DNA from: DASUPK01 sp963833375
Lineage (GTDB): Bacteria; Actinomycetota; Thermoleophilia; Solirubrobacterales; 70-9
Length of the DNA stretch: 64,000 nt
Assembly: GCA_963833375.1 (NCBI GenBank)
Contig: CAWHXR010000004.1
Coordinates: 434,001-498,000, forward strand
Reading direction: 5' to 3'
The notes below the pieces were generated by a model. It ran no database searches, was not told the DNA's origin, and saw only the letters and a program-made list of their open reading frames with translations. The translations under genes and the position numbers were made by a program. Below are positions 23,903 through 31,968 of the stretch, piece after piece (position 1 is the stretch's first letter; each line of letters starts with the position of its first letter).

Positions 23903-25470
23903 TGGGCGACGACGAGCGAGAGATCCGAGCAGACCTGGCGGAGCTTCTCCGCCGCCGCGCCCTGACCGAGGACGCGGGGAGAGATGAGGCCGTTCAGCGC
24001 CGGCACGCAAAGGGCGGCAGGACCGCCCGCGAGAACGTGGCCGATCTGGTCGACCCCGGGACCTTCGTGGAGTACGGCAGATACGCGATCGCCGCGCAGC
24101 GCGGTCGGCGAGAGCTCCGTGAGCTGATCGAGCGCACGCCCGCCGACGGCCTGGTCGCCGGCACCGCGCGGGTCAATGGAGGGCTCTTCGGGGAGCGCGC
24201 CACCTGCGCGGTTCTCTCCTACGACTACACCGTCCTCGCGGGCACGCAGGGCGTTCTCGGCCACCGAAAGAAGGACCGTCTCTTCGAGCTGATCGAGAGA
24301 ATGCGGCTGCCCACAATCTTCTTCGCCGAGGGCGGCGGGGGCCGGCCGGGCGACACCGACTACCCGGTCGTATCGGCGCTCGACGCGCGCGCGTTTGCGC
24401 TCTGGGCCCGCCTCTCGGGACTCGTCCCGAGGATCGCCGTCGTCGCGGGCCGGTGCTTCGCCGGCAACGCGGTGATCGCCGGGTGCTCCGATTTGATCGT
24501 GGCCACCGATAACGTGTCGATCGGGATGGGCGGTCCGGCGATGATCGCCGGGGGTGGGCTCGGCGACGTCGAGCCCGACGAGGTGGGCCCCGCCGAGATG
24601 CAAGCGGCGAACGGCGTCCTCGACCTCGTGGTCGCCGACGAGCCCGACGCCGTCGCGGCGGCCAAGCGCCTGCTGTCGTACTTCCAGGGCTCGCTGTCGG
24701 ACTGGTCGGCGCCCGACCAGCTCCCGCTGCGAGAAGCCGTTCCCGAGCGGGAGCGCCGCGCCTACAAGGTCGGTCCGATCATCGAGACGATCGCCGACGA
24801 AGAATCGGTGACGTTCCTACGGGAGCGCTTCGCGCCGGAGATGGTCACCGCCCTGGCTCGGATCGAGGGCAGGCCGGTCGGCTTCATCGCCAACAACACG
24901 ATGGCGATCGCGGGCGCGGTCACCAGCGAGGCGGCGGACAAGGCGGCGCGCTTCCTGCAGCTCTGCGACGCGTTCGGGCTGCCGGTGGTCTCCCTGGTCG
25001 ACACACCGGGTTACATGGTGGGAACGAAGGCCGAGAAGACCGGCCTCGTCCGCCGCGCCTCCCGCCTCCTGGTCGCGGGAGGATCGCTGAGCGTGCCGTT
25101 CGTCGCGGTGGTCCTGCGGCGCGGCTATGGCCTCGGCGCGCAGGCGATGATGGCCGGCAGCCTCCACGAGCCGCTGCTCACGGTCGCCTGGCCCGGTGCC
25201 CATCTCGGGCCGATGGGCCTCGAGGGCGCCGTCAGGCTCGGGCTGCGCAAGGAGCTCGAGGCGATCGAGGACGAGGCCGAGCGCGAGCAGCGGGTACGGG
25301 ACGTCACCGCCGCGGCGGAGGAAAACGCGAGAGCGCTCAACGCCGCACAGCTGTTCGAGATCGACGATGTCATCGACCCAGCGGAGACCCGGAAGCTGAT
25401 CGCCTCGACCCTCTCGGCCGCCGGACCCGTTGACGCACGGCACGGCCACCGCTTCGTCGACACCTGGTAG
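23902..25470 (+). CDS. acyl-CoA carboxylase carboxyltransferase (beta) subunit
   Basis: A 522-residue carboxyltransferase of the propionyl-/methylcrotonyl-/acetyl-CoA carboxylase family. It moves the carboxyl group from biotin to an acyl-CoA. It has both crotonase-like halves, with oxyanion-type glycine stretches in FAEGGGGRPGD and GRCFAGNAV, then SIGMGGPAMIAGGGLG, and in the second half SLVDTPGYMVG and VVLRRGYGLGAQAM. No biotinylated alpha subunit is nearby, so the acyl substrate cannot be assigned. It may instead be the geranyl- or methylcrotonyl-type enzyme. The ATG overlaps the stop of the membrane protein gene. Confidence 0.88.
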   Translation: MGDDEREIRADLAELLRRRALTEDAGRDEAVQRRHAKGGRTARENVADLVDPGTFVEYGRYAIAAQRGRRELRELIERTPADGLVAGTARVNGGLFGERATCAVLSYDYTVLAGTQGVLGHRKKDRLFELIERMRLPTIFFAEGGGGRPGDTDYPVVSALDARAFALWARLSGLVPRIAVVAGRCFAGNAVIAGCSDLIVATDNVSIGMGGPAMIAGGGLGDVEPDEVGPAEMQAANGVLDLVVADEPDAVAAAKRLLSYFQGSLSDWSAPDQLPLREAVPERERRAYKVGPIIETIADEESVTFLRERFAPEMVTALARIEGRPVGFIANNTMAIAGAVTSEAADKAARFLQLCDAFGLPVVSLVDTPGYMVGTKAEKTGLVRRASRLLVAGGSLSVPFVAVVLRRGYGLGAQAMMAGSLHEPLLTVAWPGAHLGPMGLEGAVRLGLRKELEAIEDEAEREQRVRDVTAAAEENARALNAAQLFEIDDVIDPAETRKLIASTLSAAGPVDARHGHRFVDTW

Positions 25471-25498
25471 ACCGGACGCGCACGGGTTTGCGGGCAGC

Positions 25499-25945
25499 CT
25501 AGCCCAGCGCGTCGAAGATCAGGTTCGCGCCCGGGATCTCGAGCGGGGTCGGCGAGGCGTGGGACCACTTGACCTCGCCGTCCTCGATCAGGGCCAGCGA
25601 GCGGTTGCCGTGGTCGACCGCCTCGATCCAGGCGCCGTAGGCGCGCGAGACCTCCCCCTTCGGGTTGAAGTCGGCGAGCAGCGGCATCGTCAGGTTGAGC
25701 TGCTCGCGAAAGGCCTTGTGGCAGTAGCTCGAGTCGACGCTGATCCCCACCAGGCTGGCGTCCCTGGATTCGATCTCGCCTAGCACCTCCTGGTAGAGGC
25801 TGAGCTGATCGGTGCAGACCGGGCTGAAATCCAGCGGATAGAAGGCCAGCACGAGCTTGCGGCCCGCGAAGTCGGAGAGCGAGACCTCGTTGCCGTCCTG
25901 ATCCGGCAGCGAGAAGTCAGGTGCTTTCGTGCCTGCTTCGATCAC
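25499..25945 (-). CDS. peroxiredoxin (AhpC/TSA family)
   Basis: A 148-residue thiol peroxidase. The peroxidatic Cys44 is in YPLDFSPVCTDQ. A second Cys75 in DSSYCHKAF could act as resolving cysteine, making it a possible two-Cys enzyme rather than a 1-Cys AhpE type. Typical family segments GTKAPDFSLPDQDG and GISVDSS are present. It starts with GTG 12 nt after the rpsO stop, so it is likely cotranscribed with rpsO and is the last gene of the translation operon. It converges with the carboxyltransferase gene across 28 nt. Confidence 0.92.
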   Translation of the reverse strand: MIEAGTKAPDFSLPDQDGNEVSLSDFAGRKLVLAFYPLDFSPVCTDQLSLYQEVLGEIESRDASLVGISVDSSYCHKAFREQLNLTMPLLADFNPKGEVSRAYGAWIEAVDHGNRSLALIEDGEVKWSHASPTPLEIPGANLIFDALG

Positions 25946-25957
25946 TTCATGCCGGGG

Positions 25958-26227
25958 CTAGCGCCGCAGGCCGAGATCCGCGACCAGGGAGCGGTAGCGC
26001 TCCAGGTCGTTGCGCTCCAGGTAGCGGAGGATGCGGCGGCGCTTGCCGACCATCTTCAGCAGGCCGCGGCGAGAGTGGTGATCCTTGCTGTGGGTGCGCA
26101 GGTGCTCGGTGAGCTCGTTGATGCGCTCGGTGAGCAACGCGACCTGCACCTCTGCGGAGCCGGTGTCCTCGCCGGAGCGGCCGAACTTGCCGATCAACTC
26201 CTGCTTTCTGTCCTTGGTCAGCGGCAT
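25958..26227 (-). CDS. rpsO: 30S ribosomal protein S15
   Basis: An 89-residue primary binding protein of 16S rRNA that organises the central domain. The full S15 pattern is present: TGSAEVQVALLTERINELTEHL, then KDHHSRRGLLKMVGKRRRIL and the C-terminal LERYRSLVADLGLR. The ATG at 26227 is standard for the family; the frame is open further upstream but does not look coding. A TACCCT box 9 nt before the ATG could give it a promoter of its own. pnp, its usual neighbour, lies elsewhere here. Confidence 0.97.
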   Translation of the reverse strand: MPLTKDRKQELIGKFGRSGEDTGSAEVQVALLTERINELTEHLRTHSKDHHSRRGLLKMVGKRRRILRYLERNDLERYRSLVADLGLRR

Positions 26228-26236
26228 GGAGGCAAC

Positions 26237-26242
26237 AGGGTA
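26237..26242 (-). promoter_or_regulatory. candidate -10 box upstream of rpsO
   Basis: TACCCT lies 9 nt before the rpsO ATG, which would leave a leader of only two or three nucleotides. Confidence 0.35.
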
Positions 26243-26273
26243 GCGATCAGTCGCGGGGACTCGTCGCAAGGAT

Positions 26274-27167
26274 TCACGCGCCACGCCCCTCGTAGCTCGC
26301 GCAGATCTTGCGCGCTTCGGCCACGTCCTTGTGCATCTGGGCGATCAGCTCCTCGACGCTCGGGAAGCGGCGCTCGCCTCGGAGCCGGCTGACGAAGGCG
26401 ACGCGCAGGTTCTGCCCGTAGAGGTCGCCGTCGTAGTCGATCAGGAAGGACTCGATCAGCAGGCCCCGGCCGGTCTCGAACGTCGGCCGGATCCCGACGT
26501 TGACCGCGGCCGGGTTGCCGTTGGCGAAGGCGGCGTAGACGCCGTGGCCGGGCACTACCAGGCGGTCATCGGGGACGAGGTTCGCCGTCGGGAAGCCGAG
26601 CTCGCGGCCGCGCTGATCTCCCTCCACCACCTTCCCCTCGAGCATGAAGGGGGCACCGAGGCACCGCATCGCCGCGTCCACCTCGCCGGCGGCGACGAGC
26701 GCCCGGACCCTCGTGGAGGTCACGGTCTCCCCGTCCACCTCGACCAGGGGCACCACCCTGGTCTCGAACTCGTCGCGGCCCGCGAGCATCTCGGGATCGC
26801 CCTTGGCCTTCGCGCCGAAGCGGAAGTTCTCCCCTACCGAGACCTGCTTGGCTCCGAGCCGATCGACCAGGATGTCCGAGATGAACTCCTCGGCCGGGAT
26901 CTTCATGAACTCCTTGTCGAACGGGATCACCACCAGCTCGTCCACCCCGAGCCCATCGATCACGTCGCGCTTCACGTCGAAGGGCATGATCAGCTTCGGC
27001 GCAGCGTCGGGGTTGATCACGCTGAGCGGGTGCGGGTCGAAGGTGAGCACGGTGTCGGCCTTGTCGATCACCGCCTGGTGCCCCTTGTGGACGCCATCGA
27101 ACACGCCGATCGCCACGTGGCGCTCGCGCGGCGTCGCGTCTGGGAGCTGTGTCACCTGGATCGTCAT
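26274..27167 (-). CDS. ribF: bifunctional riboflavin kinase / FMN adenylyltransferase
   Basis: Makes FMN and then FAD from riboflavin. The 297-residue protein has an N-terminal nucleotidyltransferase domain with GVFDGVHKGH (residues about 22-31) and TFDPHPLSV, plus the STRVRALVAAGEV segment. The C-terminal flavokinase domain has GRELGFPTANL and the metal-binding PTAN motif, then the beta barrel with YAAFANG and ESFLIDYDGDLYG. The ATG overlaps the truB stop (ATGA). The truB-ribF-rpsO order is widely conserved. Confidence 0.95.
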   Translation of the reverse strand: MTIQVTQLPDATPRERHVAIGVFDGVHKGHQAVIDKADTVLTFDPHPLSVINPDAAPKLIMPFDVKRDVIDGLGVDELVVIPFDKEFMKIPAEEFISDILVDRLGAKQVSVGENFRFGAKAKGDPEMLAGRDEFETRVVPLVEVDGETVTSTRVRALVAAGEVDAAMRCLGAPFMLEGKVVEGDQRGRELGFPTANLVPDDRLVVPGHGVYAAFANGNPAAVNVGIRPTFETGRGLLIESFLIDYDGDLYGQNLRVAFVSRLRGERRFPSVEELIAQMHKDVAEARKICASYEGRGA

Positions 27168-27961
27168 CCGAGCACGACCTCGGGCCGCAGTTTCTCTTCT
27201 TCGGACCGCGCAATGGCTATCAGTCGCCCGTCATGGGTGAGGCGCGCCCGGTCGGCGCCGACACCTCCCTCCACCGCAACGCCGTGGCCCACCCTCTCGG
27301 CGGCCGCCGCATCCAGGAAGACCTCCGGCAGGAACGCCATCAGCTTCTCGACCGGGATCTCCTCGGAATCGCCCTCCGGGACCTGCAGGTCCCCGATCGC
27401 GGTCCGGCGCAGGGACTCGCAGTAAGCGTCCTCGAGGGTCTCGATCAGGGTGCGGACGTAGGTCCCGGACGAGCATTCGATCTCGAAGCTGGCCCGCTCC
27501 GCATCGCTCTCGATCAGCTCCGCCCGATGGACCGTGACCAGCCGGACAGGCGTCTCGACGGACTCGCCGCGGTGCGCCTTGCGATAGAGGCGCTCCCCCT
27601 CGACCTTGACGGCGGAGGTCATCGGGACACGCTGCTCGATCTCGCCGGTGGGGAGCTCGAGTTTCTCTGGGATCCTGCCCGTCTCCGTGAGCTCACCGTC
27701 AGAGTCCCCCGTCGACGAGCGCCACCCCAGGCGGGCGGTCGCCCGGTAGGTCTTCGGCAGATCGAGGAGATAGCGCTGCAGGCGGGTCGCCCGGCCGAGG
27801 AGAACAACGAGCAGGCCTGTGGCGAAGGGGTCGAGTGTGCCGGCATGACCCACCTTCCCTCCACGCTCCCGCCTGATCCGCGCGACGACGTCGTGGGAGG
27901 TCACCCCGGCCGGCTTGTCGACCAGCAGCCCCCTGGCGGGGATCGGCTCTCCCCCTGCCAT
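27164..27961 (-). CDS. truB: tRNA pseudouridine(55) synthase TruB
   Basis: Forms pseudouridine 55 in the T-loop of tRNAs. The 265-residue protein has the catalytic Asp44 in VGHAGTLDPFATG, the substrate Tyr region KTYRATARLG, and a C-terminal PUA-like part that is shorter and divergent. N-terminal GLLVDKPAGVTSHDVV is typical. It starts with ATG 6 nt after nrnA on the same strand and overlaps ribF. It belongs to the rimP-to-rpsO translation operon. Confidence 0.95.
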   Translation of the reverse strand: MAGGEPIPARGLLVDKPAGVTSHDVVARIRRERGGKVGHAGTLDPFATGLLVVLLGRATRLQRYLLDLPKTYRATARLGWRSSTGDSDGELTETGRIPEKLELPTGEIEQRVPMTSAVKVEGERLYRKAHRGESVETPVRLVTVHRAELIESDAERASFEIECSSGTYVRTLIETLEDAYCESLRRTAIGDLQVPEGDSEEIPVEKLMAFLPEVFLDAAAAERVGHGVAVEGGVGADRARLTHDGRLIAIARSEEEKLRPEVVLG

Positions 27962-27967
27962 CGCCGG

Positions 27968-28972
27968 TCAGGAGCCGAGCTGAGAGTCGATCTGCCCGAC
28001 CAGGAAGTCCACGACCTCCGGATAGGGAAGATCGGTGCCGAAACCCGCAGCGCGGCGATGGCCCCCGCCGCCGTGGACCCTGGCGATCGCCGAGACGTCG
28101 ACGCGCCCGTCGGTCGAGCGCATGCTCACCTTGCGAGCGGCGCGTCCGCTCTCCACCTGGTCCCGCACGACGGCCGCAACCACGGTTCCGTCGATGGTGC
28201 GGAGGTGATCGATGATCCCCTCCGTCAGCGCCTCGCTCGCGCCCGTGTCCCTGTAGTCGTCGTCCGAGATGTAGGTGACGGCGAGGCGCCCGTCGTCGCG
28301 GAGCTCGATCCGTTCGAGGGCCTGGGCCAGCAGCCTGAGTTTCTCGATCGGCGCGTGCTCGTAGAGCCGGCGGTAGACGTCGTTGACCTCGACTCCCGCC
28401 TCGATCAGCCCCGCGGCCATCCGATGCGAGCGCGCATCGGTGTTCTCATACATGAACTTGCCCGTGTCGGTGACCAGCGCGACATAGAGCGCGTTGGCGA
28501 TCTCCGGGGTCAGCTCAACGCCGAGCAGGCCGGAGAGGTCGTAGACGATCTCGGCGGTGCAAGAGGCTTGGACGTCGACCAGGTTGAGCGTGCCGAACCG
28601 CGTGTTGTCGTGGTGGTGATCGATGTTGATCACCTTCGTCCCATCGGTCCGCAGGAAGTCGACGGGCATCCGGTCGATGTTGCCGCAGTCGAGGAAGATC
28701 ACCACGCGGTCGTTGATGTCGGCCGGCGGCTCGTGGAAGACCTCCTCCAGGGGCAGGAAGCGGTACTCGACGGGGAGCGGGAACTCCTTGGCGGCGAGGA
28801 ACATCACCGTGTCCTTGCCCAGCGCCTCGAGGATCCGGTGAGTGGCGAGCAGCGATCCCAGCGCGTCGCCATCCGGGTTCTCGTGCGTGGTCAGCAGGAA
28901 GCGGTCGCCCGCCCTGATCTCCTCGGCGACGAGGTCCAGATCGCTGCCCACGAGCTCGGTCGATCTCGTCAT
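27968..28972 (-). CDS. nrnA: bifunctional oligoribonuclease / PAP phosphatase NrnA (DHH family)
   Basis: A DHH/DHHA1 phosphoesterase that degrades very short RNAs and dephosphorylates 3'-phosphoadenosine 5'-phosphate. The 334-residue protein has LTTHENPDGDALGS, VIFLDCGN, the motif NIDHHHDN (an extra His beside the DHH), VTDTGKF, and a C-terminal DHHA1 domain with HGGGGHRRAAGF. The ATG at 28972 overlaps the rbfA stop (ATGA). The order rbfA-nrnA-truB is common in Gram-positive bacteria. The protein recycles the end products of RNase J and PNPase. Confidence 0.93.
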   Translation of the reverse strand: MTRSTELVGSDLDLVAEEIRAGDRFLLTTHENPDGDALGSLLATHRILEALGKDTVMFLAAKEFPLPVEYRFLPLEEVFHEPPADINDRVVIFLDCGNIDRMPVDFLRTDGTKVINIDHHHDNTRFGTLNLVDVQASCTAEIVYDLSGLLGVELTPEIANALYVALVTDTGKFMYENTDARSHRMAAGLIEAGVEVNDVYRRLYEHAPIEKLRLLAQALERIELRDDGRLAVTYISDDDYRDTGASEALTEGIIDHLRTIDGTVVAAVVRDQVESGRAARKVSMRSTDGRVDVSAIARVHGGGGHRRAAGFGTDLPYPEVVDFLVGQIDSQLGS

Positions 28973-29301
28973 TCGCCGAGCAGGCGGGAGATGCGTGCGC
29001 CCCGCTCCGCGCTCTCGTCGTAGAGGAAGGTCAAGGTCGGCGTTCGCTTCATCCGCATCGCGCCGGCGATCTTGCCCTGAAGCACCCCGTGCGACGACCG
29101 GAGCCCCTGCAGCGAGCGCTCGCGTTCCTCCTCGTTGCCGAGCACGCTCACGTACACCCGCGCGGAGCGGAGGTCGCGAGAGGTGTCTACTTCGGTCACG
29201 GTCACAAATCCAATTCGCGGGTCCTTGAGCTCGGTCGCAATCGCGTCCCCCAGAATCTCGCGGATCGACTCGTTGACGCGACGCATCCGAGCGCCAGGCA
29301 T
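28969..29301 (-). CDS. rbfA: ribosome-binding factor A
   Basis: A KH-fold factor needed for late 16S rRNA maturation. The 110-residue protein has MRRVNESIREILGDAI, the strand pair FVTVTEVDTSRDLRSARVYV and a C-terminal PTLTFLYDESAERGARI with the family's conserved Asp-Glu-Ser. The ATG at 29301 (MPGARMRRVNE) is chosen because homologues begin the same way; the frame is open further upstream. A TATGGT box lies 11 nt before it. nrnA follows with an ATGA overlap. Confidence 0.92.
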   Translation of the reverse strand: MPGARMRRVNESIREILGDAIATELKDPRIGFVTVTEVDTSRDLRSARVYVSVLGNEEERERSLQGLRSSHGVLQGKIAGAMRMKRTPTLTFLYDESAERGARISRLLGE

Positions 29302-29366
29302 CTCGGTCGCCGACCATAACAGCAGAACGTAAGGGGGGGACAGACCGCCATACACGGCGACACGGC

Positions 29367-29666
29367 TCAGCCGCGGACGTCACGCAGGCTGAGGAGGTCG
29401 CGCTCGAATGAGCACCCATCCGGGAAGCGGCTCTCCACGAAACGGATCAGCCCGTCGGCGCGGTCCGCGACGCCGGCATCCCCCACCAGGGCGCAGAGCA
29501 AGGTCGAGCGCTGCCACTTGTCGTGCCCGTCTATCTCCGCGACCGACGCGCCGAAGCGCTGGTGGAGTCCGTCCTTCAGGGACTTGAGCAGCTTGCGCTT
29601 GCCCTTCAGGTCATGGACCTCGCCGAAGTGGAGACGAACCTCGATCAGGCAGACGAAAGGACTCAT
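29367..29666 (-). CDS. ylxP: DUF503 family protein YlxP
   Basis: A 99-residue ferredoxin-like alpha/beta protein of the YlxP family, found between infB and rbfA in many Gram-positive bacteria. Family marks are the N-terminal CLIEVRLHFGEVHDLKGKR and the middle segment ASVAEIDGHDKWQRSTL. Members are thought to take part in ribosome assembly or translation, but the role is not settled. The ATG is preceded by a TAGCTT box at 6 nt, so the gene may have its own leaderless promoter inside the operon. Confidence 0.88.
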   Translation of the reverse strand: MSPFVCLIEVRLHFGEVHDLKGKRKLLKSLKDGLHQRFGASVAEIDGHDKWQRSTLLCALVGDAGVADRADGLIRFVESRFPDGCSFERDLLSLRDVRG

Positions 29667-29672
29667 CGCTCC

Positions 29673-29678
29673 AAGCTA
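29673..29678 (-). promoter_or_regulatory. candidate -10 box of a leaderless promoter for ylxP
   Basis: TAGCTT lies 6 nt before the ylxP ATG, in the 28-nt gap after infB. Confidence 0.45.
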
Positions 29679-29694
29679 ACGCCCGGGCGCGGAG

Positions 29695-31965
29695 CTACTC
29701 GAGGGTCTGCTCGACCTGCCGGGTCTCGAAGAACTCGAGGACGTCGCCCTCCTTGACGTCGGCGAAGCCGTCGAGCACGACACCGCACTCCTGGCCCTCG
29801 TCGACCTCGGCGACGTCGTCCTTGAACCGGCGCAGCGAGCCGACCTTGCCGCTCCAGACGATCGTCCCGTCGCGCACGAGCCGCACGCCCGCGCTCCGGG
29901 AGATCTTGCCGTCCGTGACGAGGCAGCCGGCGATCGTCCCGACGCGCGATGCCTTGAAGGTCTGCTTGACCTCGGCCTGGCCGAGGGCCTCCTCGACTTC
30001 CTCGGGCTCGAGCAGGCCCTCCATCGCCGCGCGCAGGTCCTCGGTGACCTTGTAGATCACGGTGTAGGTGCGGATGTCGACGCCCTCGCGCTCGGCGGCC
30101 CTCCGCGCCTCGGCCAGAGGCCGGACGTTGAAGCCGATGATCACGGCGTCGGACGCCGACGCCAGCATCACGTCGGATTCGTTGATGCCGCCGGTCTGGG
30201 CGTGGATGATGTTGACCGCGACCTGCTCCTGCGGGACCTTGGCGATCTCGTCCTGGAGCGCCTCGAGGGAGCCGGAGACGTCCGCCTTCAAGACGATGTT
30301 GAGCTCCTTGAGCTGACCCGCGCTCGCTCTCTGGAAGACCTCCTCCAGGGTGACCTTGCGGGCCTGGCGGCGCGCGAGCTGCTCGGTCTTGAGCCGCGTC
30401 TCGCGCTCCTGCGCGAGGGCCCGGGCCTTGCGCTCGTTCTCCACCACCTGAACGTGCTCGCCGGCCTCGCAGACGCCGTCGAAGCCGAGAACCTCCGCCG
30501 GCATGCCGGGGGTGGCCTCCTCGACACGCTCGCCCTTGTCGTCGAGCATCGCCCGGACCTTGCCCCAGACAGGGCCGGCGACGACCGCGTCGCCGATCCG
30601 CAGGGTGCCGCGCTGGACGAGAACGCCGGTGACGGGGCCGCGGCCTGGATCGAGCCGCGACTCGACGACGGTGCCGGAGGCGGCCGCGCTCGGGTTGGCC
30701 GAGAGCTCCTCGAGGTCGGTGACCAGCAGGATCATCTCGAGCAGGTTGTCGAGGCCGTCCTTCGTCTTCGCCGAGACGTCGGCGTAGACGGTGTCGCCGC
30801 CCCAGTCCTCCGGGTTGAGCTCGTGCTGGGCCAGCTCGGTGCGCACCCGGTTCGGGTCCGCGCCCTCCTTGTCAATCTTGTTGACGGCGACCAGGATCGG
30901 GACCCCGGCGGCGCGGGCGTGGTCGATCGCCTCGACGGTCTGCGGCATGACCCCGTCATCGGCTGCGACAACGATCACCGCTACGTCGGTCACCTTCGCG
31001 CCGCGGGCGCGCATGGCGGTGAAGGCCTCGTGGCCCGGCGTGTCCAGGAAGGTGAGTGTCTTGCTGTCGTGCTGGACCTGGTAGGCGCCGATGTGCTGGG
31101 TGATGCCGCCGGCCTCACCGGCCGCCACCTGCGTCTGGCGGATCGCGTCCAGCAGCGAGGTCTTCCCGTGGTCCACGTGGCCCATCACGGTGACCACCGG
31201 CGGGCGGTCAACCAGGTCGCCCTCGTCGTCCTCCTCGACGACCGGGGCCTCGACCTCCTCCTCCGCGGCGGTGACGATCTCGATCTTCCGGTCGAACTCC
31301 TCGGCGATCGCCTCGACTGATTCGTCGGTGAGCGTCTGGGTGAGCGTCGCCATCTCCCCCTCCTTCATCAAGGCCTTGATCACCTCGGCGGCGGAGAGCC
31401 CGAGGCTCTCGGCGACCTCGCGGACGGTGGCGCCGGAGTTGACCTTGATCGGCGGCTGCTCCTCGGGCTGCTTCAGCTCCTTGTCGCTGGGCTCTTCGAG
31501 CAGCGGACGGCGTCGGCGGCCGCCGCGGCGGCGCGGTGGCCGGGGCGGCGGCTGAGTCTTGGCGATGTGGTCGCGGCGGGCGGCCTGCGAGTCGATCACG
31601 ACGCGGCGACGGCGCTTGGCCGGCCCCTTCTTGGCGGCAGCGGCGGAGGCGCCATCACCCGCGGACTTGGTCTCCGCCTTCGCATCGCCGTCCCCCTGCG
31701 GCTTCGGTGCGGGAGCGGGTTCGGCGGCGGTCTTCGTTGCGGCGGACTTCGCCTTCGGCGCCGCCTTGGTCGGTGTCGCGGTCTTGGTGGCCGCGCCGCC
31801 CGAGGCGCCGTCTCCTGAGCCCTTCAGCGCGGCGAGGGCGTCGGACTCCTCGACGCTCGACTGGGCGGCCTTGGCCTCAACGCCGGCAGCCTTGAGCGCA
31901 GCGAGGAGCTCCTTGCTGGTCAGGCCCTGGGCCTTGGCGATCTCGTGTACGCGCTTCTTCGCCAT
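29695..31965 (-). CDS. infB: translation initiation factor IF-2
   Basis: The GTPase that brings fMet-tRNA to the 30S subunit and joins the subunits. The 756-residue protein has an N-terminal IF2N helix domain (MAKKRVHEIAKAQGL), a long Ala/Lys-rich and then Arg/Pro-rich linker, a second IF2N-like domain (about 170-220), the GTPase (G1 GHVDHGKT near residue 265, then DTPGHEAF and NKID) and the C-terminal tRNA-binding domains. The ATG lies 3 nt after the repaired nusA stop, so nusA and infB are tightly coupled. Confidence 0.97.
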   Translation of the reverse strand: MAKKRVHEIAKAQGLTSKELLAALKAAGVEAKAAQSSVEESDALAALKGSGDGASGGAATKTATPTKAAPKAKSAATKTAAEPAPAPKPQGDGDAKAETKSAGDGASAAAAKKGPAKRRRRVVIDSQAARRDHIAKTQPPPRPPRRRGGRRRRPLLEEPSDKELKQPEEQPPIKVNSGATVREVAESLGLSAAEVIKALMKEGEMATLTQTLTDESVEAIAEEFDRKIEIVTAAEEEVEAPVVEEDDEGDLVDRPPVVTVMGHVDHGKTSLLDAIRQTQVAAGEAGGITQHIGAYQVQHDSKTLTFLDTPGHEAFTAMRARGAKVTDVAVIVVAADDGVMPQTVEAIDHARAAGVPILVAVNKIDKEGADPNRVRTELAQHELNPEDWGGDTVYADVSAKTKDGLDNLLEMILLVTDLEELSANPSAAASGTVVESRLDPGRGPVTGVLVQRGTLRIGDAVVAGPVWGKVRAMLDDKGERVEEATPGMPAEVLGFDGVCEAGEHVQVVENERKARALAQERETRLKTEQLARRQARKVTLEEVFQRASAGQLKELNIVLKADVSGSLEALQDEIAKVPQEQVAVNIIHAQTGGINESDVMLASASDAVIIGFNVRPLAEARRAAEREGVDIRTYTVIYKVTEDLRAAMEGLLEPEEVEEALGQAEVKQTFKASRVGTIAGCLVTDGKISRSAGVRLVRDGTIVWSGKVGSLRRFKDDVAEVDEGQECGVVLDGFADVKEGDVLEFFETRQVEQTLE

Positions 31966-31968
31966 CTC

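Noticed and set aside
31877..31965. True overlapping coding region of NusA and IF-2
   Set aside because: The overlap only arises after the frameshift in the repeat. The other frame keeps the repeat and stops just before infB.
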